From positions 1 to 6,831 of the forward strand of contig JACQHE010000045.1 of NCBI GenBank assembly GCA_016199185.1: 6,831 bases of DNA. Reading direction: 5' to 3'. Source of the DNA: Candidatus Gottesmanbacteria bacterium (GTDB taxonomy: Bacteria; Patescibacteriota; Microgenomatia; UBA10105; UBA927). The position numbers were made by a program, and so were the translations under genes. The number at the start of each line of letters is the position of its first letter. The first letter of the stretch is position 1. The notes beneath the pieces are model-generated. The model was given only the letters and a program-made list of their open reading frames with translations. It did not search any database and was not told the origin of the DNA. Shown here one piece after another: positions 1-5,254 of this stretch.

Positions 1-1443
1 CAAGGGCTCGCCGTGATAAAAATTGGGGAGAAATCGGAAGAGACTAGAGTCGCTCGTGAGTATGGAAACTAATTCCCGGTCCTCGGCGTTCTCCGGGATG
101 GGGACAAGAGATAGGTGGCGGCGGGCAAACGGAACGAGATCAACAAGGAGAAGTACCACCACGATGAACTGAATAACTTTTGACTTCACGAGACTCAATC
201 CCAACCCAAACAATACGCTTGCCGAAAGCACAAAAAGCACGATGTGCCGGGCCGGAATCCGGATCTGACTGTAGAGGGGCATCCACGAGCGAAACCACGA
301 AAAAAGATCAAACGGTGCATTATTTCCCAACCACATCCAGATGCCAAACACTCCGATAAGGACAAACGCCGGAATTTCCCATGATTTCTTTTTACGAACA
401 ATCCAGGAAACAACGGCCAGGGCGGCAAACAAAAGCGATACTTTCCCGATGTAGCCCACGTGTTCAAACCCGAAGCCTGAATCCGGCAGGCGTGAATAGA
501 AATAATACGGGTCGAGAAACTCCAGAAGATGCCCAAAAGTGGGCGTGCCCAGCTGTGCCCATGCCGCGGGGAATGGAAACGTCCGGATGCTTCGTGCAAC
601 AAATTGCGCCTGCGGAAGAAGTTGGATGGCGGCAAGGGCAAGACCAATGATTATCGCAACGATCACGCGCAACAATGGTTGAACATGCTCAAATGTCATT
701 CCGGCCCTTGAGCCGGAATCCATCTTTGAGGAAAGACTGGATCCCCGCGTACGCGGGGATGACAAAAAAGAAACCGAGGATGACATCCTTACAAGCGTAA
801 CAATCAGCACGGCTTCCAGAGTAAATACGGCAACCATCGGATGCCCTGCCAACAGCTGTGTGGCAAAAACCACTGCCGACAAAATAATGCCATGGCGTAA
901 TTTTGTCGGATTACAATAGTTAAGCTGCCAGAAGGCTCCAAAAACGAAAGGAAGCCAACTCGAGGCGGCGATGATGTCGATGTGCCCGGCGCCGATGCGC
1001 GCAACGAAATACGCGGACAGGCCGTAGGCGATGCCGGTCCCCCACGCCGGAAGCGCAAACCAATCCGGACCAATCCGACCAATTTGACCAATCCGACCAA
1101 TTTGACCGAGCAAAATATAAATTCCGCTCATCGCGAGGAATAAGTGGAATGCTATGTACCAGGAGACCGCGACATTGGTGGGCAGGAAAACAAACAGCAG
1201 ATTGGGCGGGTACCACACCGGGATCTGCGGGTGAGTGAGATACGGGACGCCCGCCATGATATACGGATTCCACCAGGGCACGCTCCCCTCCCGCAGTGCC
1301 GCCCCCAGAAACTGCCGCTGCCAGTAATGATACCGGCTGATATCCGGCCCAAAGAGGATTTTTCCCTCCGGGGGCAACAACACTTCCCAAAAAATTACGA
1401 GGACGAGGACTGCGTACGCCAAAAACGGAATAAACTTTTTCAT
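1..1443 (-). CDS. YfhO-family polytopic membrane protein (YfhO-1), C-terminus beyond window
   Basis: An uninterrupted frame of exactly 481 codons runs from the ATG at 1443 to base 1 with no stop, so the gene is intact but cut by the left edge. It aligns along its whole visible length with the gene at 1880-4021: LLPPEGKILFG near residue 22, a loop with Asp34 (GPDISRYHYW), PWWNP at 56-60, GHIDIIAASSW at 153-163, LAAIQLLP at 270-277, RIPARHIVLF at 395-404 and RFLPNF at 470-475. This is the YfhO family (Pfam YfhO), regarded as GT-C-fold glycosyltransferases using polyprenyl-phosphate sugars; the acidic loop residue is the likely catalytic site by analogy. Many hydrophobic segments place it in the cytoplasmic membrane. 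The start overlaps the upstream nucleotidyltransferase stop (ATGA), with a GGA about six bases before the ATG, so translation is probably coupled. Oddities: residues 113-128 come from a 9-bp tandem repeat and residues 227-250 from a REP-like element. Substrate unknown. Confidence 0.88.
   Translation of the reverse strand, partial: MKKFIPFLAYAVLVLVIFWEVLLPPEGKILFGPDISRYHYWQRQFLGAALREGSVPWWNPYIMAGVPYLTHPQIPVWYPPNLLFVFLPTNVAVSWYIAFHLFLAMSGIYILLGQIGRIGQIGRIGPDWFALPAWGTGIAYGLSAYFVARIGAGHIDIIAASSWLPFVFGAFWQLNYCNPTKLRHGIILSAVVFATQLLAGHPMVAVFTLEAVLIVTLVRMSSSVSFLSSPRTRGSSLSSKMDSGSRAGMTFEHVQPLLRVIVAIIIGLALAAIQLLPQAQFVARSIRTFPFPAAWAQLGTPTFGHLLEFLDPYYFYSRLPDSGFGFEHVGYIGKVSLLFAALAVVSWIVRKKKSWEIPAFVLIGVFGIWMWLGNNAPFDLFSWFRSWMPLYSQIRIPARHIVLFVLSASVLFGLGLSLVKSKVIQFIVVVLLLVDLVPFARRHLSLVPIPENAEDRELVSILTSDSSLFRFLPNFYHGEPL
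695..763. repeat. 69-bp REP-like double-hairpin element inside YfhO-1
   Basis: The element is bounded by inverted GTCAT/ATGAC ends (695-699 and 759-763). It has two hairpins: ATTCCGGC / GCCGGAAT at 698-705 and 712-719 (8-bp arms, 6-base loop) and a perfect 20-bp palindrome at 741-760 (ATCCCCGCGT and its complement). The design and wording resemble the widespread GTCATTCC...GGGGATGAC class of small bacterial repeats (REP-like, reminiscent of Neisseria dRS3). It lies wholly within YfhO-1, encodes residues about 227-250, and its 69-bp length keeps the frame. The paralogue YfhO-2 has only a short loop here (LLQSYFEKSWRPL), so the alignment supports an insertion. No clear target-site duplication is seen. 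Mobilisation in trans is an inference. Confidence 0.85.
1060..1107. repeat. 9-bp tandem repeat (CCAATCCGA / CCAATTTGA) in YfhO-1
   Basis: Two alternating 9-bp variants form an 18-bp higher-order period: CCAATCCGA at 1070-1078 and 1088-1096, CCAATTTGA at 1079-1087 and 1097-1105, preceded by a diverged 10-bp copy (1060-1069). On the coding strand the tract gives residues 113-128, a run of Gly-Gln-Ile and Gly-Arg-Ile triplets. Because the unit is nine bases, copy-number change would lengthen or shorten the loop without shifting frame. Confidence 0.85.
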
Positions 1444-1955
1444 GATTTCCGGATGAAATCAATAATTTCCGTTGTGGAAAGTTTCGGGTCCTTGGTATAG
1501 GCCATCGTGCCTCCCACCGCCGCAATCGCTTCCCGCTCGGCGGTGATACCGGGCGTCTGTTTGGCCATAAAGTCCGGACCTTTAATATATAAGGAAGGTT
1601 GAAGGGCGGCGATGACATCCACCCCGAGCTTAACATCGGTAATAACCACGTAATCCACCATCCGAAGGCTCGCGATCATGTAGGCGCGAAGCGCATCGGA
1701 GAATATGGGGCGGCCCTGCCCTTTTCTTCCGGTTACAAACCGGTCGCTCGTCACGGACACAACCAGCACGTCGCACTGCTTTTTGGCCGACTCGAAATGC
1801 TTGACGTGCCCCGGATGCAACAAATCAAACCCGCCGTGGCAAAGCCCGACGGTTTTGCCCTGGCGCTTGCATCCGGCAATCAGACGTTTTGCACGCGTGA
1901 CGGAAATAATGGTGGGAAGCGTATAGGTATCGCGGGTTTGAACAGTATCAAGCAT
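1440..1955 (-). CDS. HldE/RfaE C-terminal-like nucleotidyltransferase (cytidylyltransferase family)
   Basis: The 171-residue protein is one HIGH-superfamily nucleotidyltransferase domain. Visible motifs are CHGGFDLLHPGH at 39-50 with the nucleotide-binding HxGH (47-50), VVSVTSDRFV at 65-74, GRPIF at 81-85, VDYVVI at 100-105, the substrate-side YIKGPDF at 123-129 and the closing LSTTEIIDFI at 159-168. The motif set and order match the adenylyltransferase half of HldE (RfaE), which makes ADP-heptose; TagD-like glycerol-3-phosphate cytidylyltransferases share the fold. No ribokinase-like half is present, so this is a stand-alone enzyme, and whether it uses CTP or ATP and which phosphorylated sugar or polyol it takes cannot be read from sequence. 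It is cytoplasmic. The ATG at 1955 is the only reasonable start because no ATG, GTG or TTG follows before the conserved core; this start lies 76 bp inside the upstream YfhO gene. Its TGA overlaps the ATG of YfhO-1. It likely supplies an activated precursor to this locus. Confidence 0.9.
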   Translation of the reverse strand: MLDTVQTRDTYTLPTIISVTRAKRLIAGCKRQGKTVGLCHGGFDLLHPGHVKHFESAKKQCDVLVVSVTSDRFVTGRKGQGRPIFSDALRAYMIASLRMVDYVVITDVKLGVDVIAALQPSLYIKGPDFMAKQTPGITAEREAIAAVGGTMAYTKDPKLSTTEIIDFIRKS

Positions 1956-4021
1956 ACGACGACGGTTCCCGAGCTTACAAAGAAACCAATCACGAATATA
2001 CCCGGATCATACCACATCGTGACGGTGTGTTTACCCGCCGGCACCGGGACAGCGCGAAACGCCAAATTGCTTTCCACGATATTCGTCTCTTTGCCATCAA
2101 CCGCCGCTTTCCAGCCCGGGTACATAACCTCGCTGGTTGCCAGAATCGCATTGCAGAAAGACTGGGTTTCAAGGCGGATCGTATTGAACGTGTAGGTTGA
2201 AAGCGTCACCGAACCGGCCGCCTCGCCCTTGCAGTCAGTGGCGACGGAATCCGTAGTGAGCACTGTTTTTGACGGATCAGCCGTTCCCGCCCGAATGGCA
2301 GCGGCGACAGCCGTGCGATTCGGATAGACGGTGACAGATGGCACGAGATAAAACCGCGGGAGTGCAGACTTATTTTCATAGAGTCGCCAGTAATCCTTCC
2401 TGTTCTCTTCCAAAACGACGGTGTATTTAGCCGATGGACCGCCGACACTATCAAACCACGTCGGCACCAGGATATATTTGATGTTCAGAAAATCCGTGAA
2501 TCTCGACGAAGGATGAAGGTATGGGATCTGCACATCCGTCTGCTGCACATCGGGGTCTTTGATATCGGCGGCTGCGACGGCAAACTCGTAGTAATTGCGA
2601 AGGATGGCAGGATCATACCCAGAGGCGGAATACAATCGGTAGCCCATGGCAGCGTCAAAGTCCAACGCATCGCGCGTCCCCATGCCGACGTTAAAGTTGG
2701 GAAGGTATCTCCCCAGCCCCAAATTCTTTTGCAGGTAGCTTACCAATTCCTGATTGTGCCGCGTCGCAGGATCGGGCCTAAGTACCACAAAAGCTCTAGC
2801 AAACCATACAAGGTCAACCACAATAACCAGGGAAAAAACGAGCTTCGCAAGAGAGTGTCGTACGAGGTTAAGACCGATGCCGGCGAGGGCACTCATGCCA
2901 AAGACAAACAGGATCAGGTGCCGTGAGGGAATCCGAAGATATTGGTACGTCGGAACAATCTCCCAAAGAATCTTATTAAGATCTATCGGCGCATTCCACC
3001 CAAACGACACCCATAATCCAAACACGGCGATGGCGGCAAACGCAATCGTCATCCGGGACTTTCGTCGCACGATCGCAATAGCCGCAAGCAGGAGTGACAC
3101 TCGCCCTACAAATGCTGCCATTTCGCCGTAATTGGGGCTTGGGCCGCGGTATGCCCAGGGCAAACCGAGGATGAACGGGTCAACAAGCTGCTTGAGATTC
3201 TCCATCGTATAGGAGCCAAACACCGCCCATGAATACGGGAGGGCATACGTCCGGATGCTCACCCGAAAAAACTCCTGTGCCGGGATTATTTGAATGGCAG
3301 CGAGGCCAAGGCCGAGGATGACCGCAAAACCTGCGCGAATCAATGGGCGCCAACTTTTTTCGAAGTAACTCTGGAGTAACGTAACGATAAACACCGCTTC
3401 CAGCGTAAAGAGTGCCATGGTCTGATACCCCGCATAAAGCTGAAGTGCAAATACTATCCCCGCTACAACGCAGTTTGTTTTCCATTTGACATTTGACATT
3501 TGACATTTGACATTTGCCCATACCACCCACGGCATCCAGCTTGCGGCAGCGATAAGTTCGATATGCCCTTCCCAGATCCGGCCCATAAAGAAGCCAGACA
3601 GGCCGAAGACCAGTCCCCCAATCCACGCACCCACATTTGACATTTGACATTTGACATTTGACATTGCGCGAAGCGCGCAATACATCCCCAGCATCGCCCA
3701 AAAGACGTGAAATACGATGCTCCAGGAAAAGACATAGCGGTACGGGAAGACGGCAAAGAGCCAATTGAACGGGTACCAAAAGGAAAGGCTCGGGTTGGCA
3801 ATGAGCGGCTCGCCGGAGAACAGGTACGGATTCCACCACGGAAACTCTCCCCTGCTGATTGCATCGCCAAACAGCTGCCGGAAAAAGTGGTACGACCGGT
3901 GGATGTCGTCGCCGAAGACGAGCATGCCTTCCGGGGGCCAGAGTATGGGCAAAAATACGGAGAGAACAATGGCAAGGTAAAAAAATGCTGCAATAAAAAA
4001 CTGTTTGTTCAATTTCTTCAT
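1880..4021 (-). CDS. YfhO-family polytopic membrane protein (YfhO-2), complete
   Basis: This 713-residue protein is the only full-length YfhO paralogue here. An N-terminal membrane segment (about 8-28) leads into a loop with Asp38-Asp39 (LVFGDDIHRSYHFF), the likely GT-C acidic site, then PWWNPY (61-66), many further membrane segments to about residue 405, and an extracytoplasmic C-terminal domain with YSASGYDPAILRNYYEF (464-480), TDFLNIKYILVP (509-520), RLYENKSALPRFY (546-558), YPGWKAAVDG (634-643) and FRAVPVPAGKHTV (655-667), before a last membrane helix (about 672-694). YfhO proteins act in envelope polymer glycosylation, as in Bacillus subtilis lipoteichoic acid. It heads the minus-strand operon. 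The ATG at 4021 has no convincing Shine-Dalgarno sequence, and a -10-like TACAAT lies eight bases upstream, suggesting a leaderless message. Residues about 119-130 and 169-180 come from two tracts of one 7-bp unit and read NVKCQMSNV in both. Its last 24 codons overlap the next gene. Confidence 0.92.
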   Translation of the reverse strand: MKKLNKQFFIAAFFYLAIVLSVFLPILWPPEGMLVFGDDIHRSYHFFRQLFGDAISRGEFPWWNPYLFSGEPLIANPSLSFWYPFNWLFAVFPYRYVFSWSIVFHVFWAMLGMYCALRAMSNVKCQMSNVGAWIGGLVFGLSGFFMGRIWEGHIELIAAASWMPWVVWANVKCQMSNVKWKTNCVVAGIVFALQLYAGYQTMALFTLEAVFIVTLLQSYFEKSWRPLIRAGFAVILGLGLAAIQIIPAQEFFRVSIRTYALPYSWAVFGSYTMENLKQLVDPFILGLPWAYRGPSPNYGEMAAFVGRVSLLLAAIAIVRRKSRMTIAFAAIAVFGLWVSFGWNAPIDLNKILWEIVPTYQYLRIPSRHLILFVFGMSALAGIGLNLVRHSLAKLVFSLVIVVDLVWFARAFVVLRPDPATRHNQELVSYLQKNLGLGRYLPNFNVGMGTRDALDFDAAMGYRLYSASGYDPAILRNYYEFAVAAADIKDPDVQQTDVQIPYLHPSSRFTDFLNIKYILVPTWFDSVGGPSAKYTVVLEENRKDYWRLYENKSALPRFYLVPSVTVYPNRTAVAAAIRAGTADPSKTVLTTDSVATDCKGEAAGSVTLSTYTFNTIRLETQSFCNAILATSEVMYPGWKAAVDGKETNIVESNLAFRAVPVPAGKHTVTMWYDPGIFVIGFFVSSGTVVVCLILFKPAIPIRFPPLFPSRVQNV
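3484..3516. repeat. 7-bp tandem repeat, tract 1 (ATTTGAC x 4.7) in YfhO-2
   Basis: Four perfect ATTTGAC units (3484-3511) are followed by a partial ATTTG. The coding strand reads repeated GTCAAAT and encodes residues about 169-180 (ANVKCQMSNVKW). A seven-base unit takes 21 bases to return to phase, so every coding-strand frame gives the same cycle Val-Lys-Cys-Gln-Met-Ser-Asn with no stop. It lies in the loop after the conserved SWMPW motif. Change by one unit would frameshift the gene. Confidence 0.92.
3635..3665. repeat. 7-bp tandem repeat, tract 2 (ATTTGAC x 4.4) in YfhO-2
   Basis: Four perfect ATTTGAC units (3635-3662) plus ATT use the same unit and orientation as the tract 119 bp away, and encode residues about 119-130 (RAMSNVKCQMSNV). 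The tract sits in the same inter-helix loop that holds the 9-bp tandem repeat in YfhO-1. Its last three bases form part of a hairpin (3663-3681). Confidence 0.92.
3663..3681. repeat. Short hairpin abutting heptamer tract 2
   Basis: ATTGCGCG and CGCGCAAT form perfect 8-bp arms around a 3-base AAG loop. The hairpin overlaps the end of the heptamer tract and is coding (CALRAM of YfhO-2). It may be the other half of a composite repeat, or chance from GC-rich Ala/Arg codons; one copy in the window cannot decide. Confidence 0.5.
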
Positions 4022-4029
4022 CGTTTTTC

Positions 4030-4057
4030 ATTGTATCGCCCCACGTTTCGTTTGCAA
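4030..4057 (-). promoter_or_regulatory. Candidate promoter for the YfhO-2 operon
   Basis: On the minus strand TTGCAA (4057-4052) and TACAAT (4035-4030) sit 16 bp apart as -35 and -10 elements; TACAAT differs from consensus at one base. The predicted start, around 4023, is one to three bases from the ATG at 4021, which implies a leaderless message. Confidence 0.45.
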
Positions 4058-4061
4058 CAAG

Positions 4062-4103
4062 TAGTCCACATGCCAGGTGCCAAGCTAGTCCACCTGCCAG
4101 GTG
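4062..4103. repeat. 18-bp direct duplication in the divergent spacer
   Basis: TAGTCCACATGCCAGGTG (4062-4079) recurs at 4086-4103 with one change (A to C at 4094), a 24-bp period. The duplication fills most of the gap between the two candidate promoters. It could be a pair of operator half-sites spaced slightly over two helical turns, or a small intergenic repeat. Confidence 0.75.
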
Positions 4104-4105
4104 GA
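4089..4105. promoter_or_regulatory. 17-bp perfect palindrome, possible operator
   Basis: TCCACCTG and CAGGTGGA are exact inverted copies around a central C. The site lies where the -35 region of the plus-strand promoter would fall (the -10 begins at 4121). A sister site at 4065-4081 is imperfect. Regulator binding is inferred from shape and position only; no regulator gene is in the window. Confidence 0.45.
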
Positions 4106-4117
4106 AAATCTATAGTG

Positions 4118-4126
4118 TGCTATGAT
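4118..4126 (+). promoter_or_regulatory. Candidate extended -10 promoter for the mannosyltransferase-GT2 operon
   Basis: TGCTATGAT matches the extended -10 pattern TGnTATAAT with one mismatch. No good -35 hexamer is at the usual distance, which fits an extended -10 promoter. Transcription would begin near 4133, leaving only about eight or nine bases before the ATG at 4142 and no Shine-Dalgarno sequence. Confidence 0.5.
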
Positions 4127-4141
4127 ACGAAAGCAACAGAT

Positions 4142-5254
4142 ATGCATATAATCATAAGCTACCTCCTCTGGCGGACAATCACACTCGTGGCGCTGTGGAT
4201 GGGCACATTGATCCTCCCTATCAACCACGCCTTCACACTCTATCGCGATTCCCACTATCCGGATTTCGGTTTTACGCTTCCCTACTGGATGACGGCGTGG
4301 GGAAACTTCGATGCGTTTTACTATTTGGGAATCGCCAAACGCGGATATTTCGTGTCGGAACTGCCATTTTTCCCGCTCTACCCGTTTCTCATCGCCCTCC
4401 TCACGCAAATCGTCAAACCGCTTCCATACCTCGCCTCCGGGCTCATCATAGCGCACGGGGCCTTCATCGCAGGAATCGTCGTATGTGCAAAACTTTTGAC
4501 GCGTGACGGAAAACGTGCCCTCATCCCGCTTTTTCTCGCGATCCTCATCACGTTCCCCACCTCCTACTCCTACGGCGCGGCCTACAACGACAGCCTCTTT
4601 TTTTTCCTTGCGACCCTCACGATGTATTGGTCCCGCACCGGGAAATGGTGGTACGCGGGTTGGGCAGGAGCTCTTGCCACCCTGACAAGACTCAATGGAT
4701 TGGCGCTATTCCCCTATCTTCTCGCAGAATGTGGGTGGCCGAAAAAACTGCGAGATGTGCGCCTCCACGCAAGCCTCCTCATCGGGGGGGCTTTTCTCGG
4801 GTATCTCTTCTATATCCAGCACGTGTTCGGCTCCTGGACAAAATTGTTCTCTGCTATGAGCCCGTGGGGACAGGATCGCGTCGTCCTGCCCTTCCAGGTG
4901 ATGTGGCGATACGGAAAAATTCTTTTCTTTTCACCGCTTAACCAGCTTGTCTGGTGGGTGGCGCTTGTAGAACTGACAAGTGTACTTTTTTATATCGCGC
5001 TCCTCGTCTGGTCGTGGAAAAAAATCAGGTTGTCTTACTGGATATTTTTTGCCGTTTCCATCCTCATCCCGTCTTTGACCGGCACGTTTCAGGGAATGCC
5101 ACGCTACGGACTCCATCTGTATCCGCTGTTTCTTGCCCTAACGTTATGGTTGTCCAAACAATCCGCGCTTGCCAAAACCATCTATTTCCTTACCATGCTG
5201 GCATTGCTTTTTTTCTGCGTCCTGCTCTTTACCCGGGGGTATTTCATCGCATGA
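4142..5254 (+). CDS. Gpi18/PIG-V-like GT-C membrane mannosyltransferase
   Basis: The 370-residue protein is strongly hydrophobic, with roughly nine or ten membrane segments. After TM1 comes the family signature: WGNFDAFYYLGIAKRGYF (53-70) with Asp56, then FFPLYPFLIAL (76-86). Further landmarks are SYGAAYNDSLFFFLATL (143-159), the ATLTRLNGLALFPYLL stretch with Thr182-Arg183, and GMPRYGLHLYPLF (318-330) with Arg321. This order is typical of Gpi18/PIG-V-like mannosyltransferases (GT-C fold), which use polyprenyl-phosphate mannose; the bacterial sugar and acceptor are unknown. The frame stays open upstream to 3707, but that stretch is antisense to YfhO-2 and is hydrophilic without family motifs. 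ATG 4142 sits directly before TM1 and 15 bases after a -10-like element, so it is the preferred start; no Shine-Dalgarno sequence is visible. The stop overlaps the next start (ATGA), pointing to a two-gene operon with the GT2 enzyme, which may provide its lipid-linked donor. Confidence 0.88.
   Translation: MHIIISYLLWRTITLVALWMGTLILPINHAFTLYRDSHYPDFGFTLPYWMTAWGNFDAFYYLGIAKRGYFVSELPFFPLYPFLIALLTQIVKPLPYLASGLIIAHGAFIAGIVVCAKLLTRDGKRALIPLFLAILITFPTSYSYGAAYNDSLFFFLATLTMYWSRTGKWWYAGWAGALATLTRLNGLALFPYLLAECGWPKKLRDVRLHASLLIGGAFLGYLFYIQHVFGSWTKLFSAMSPWGQDRVVLPFQVMWRYGKILFFSPLNQLVWWVALVELTSVLFYIALLVWSWKKIRLSYWIFFAVSILIPSLTGTFQGMPRYGLHLYPLFLALTLWLSKQSALAKTIYFLTMLALLFFCVLLFTRGYFIA

Noticed and set aside
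695..763. Rho-independent terminator made by the two hairpins
   Set aside because: The hairpins lie inside an intact coding frame far from any gene end, and no T-run follows on the coding strand.
1..1443. Possibility that this region is a decayed or frameshifted gene
   Set aside because: Codon-by-codon reading gives 481 uninterrupted codons matching YfhO-2 from start to edge; it is simply truncated by the window.
920..1636. 238-codon minus-strand frame with a SNWSDWSNW-like repeat
   Set aside because: It is an out-of-frame reading of YfhO-1 and the nucleotidyltransferase; its repeat is just the 9-bp tandem tract read in another phase.
3484..3665. CRISPR array
   Set aside because: The repeats are 7-bp head-to-tail units with no spacers, and the 119 bp between tracts is conserved YfhO coding sequence.
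3180..4031. 283-codon minus-strand frame containing NVKCQMSNVKC
   Set aside because: It is an out-of-frame shadow of YfhO-2; the heptamer gives the same peptide in any frame. It matters only as the frame entered after a one-unit gain.
3707..4141. 145-codon upstream extension of the mannosyltransferase frame
   Set aside because: It is antisense to the conserved N-terminal part of YfhO-2, is hydrophilic without family motifs, and the promoter and first membrane helix support ATG 4142.
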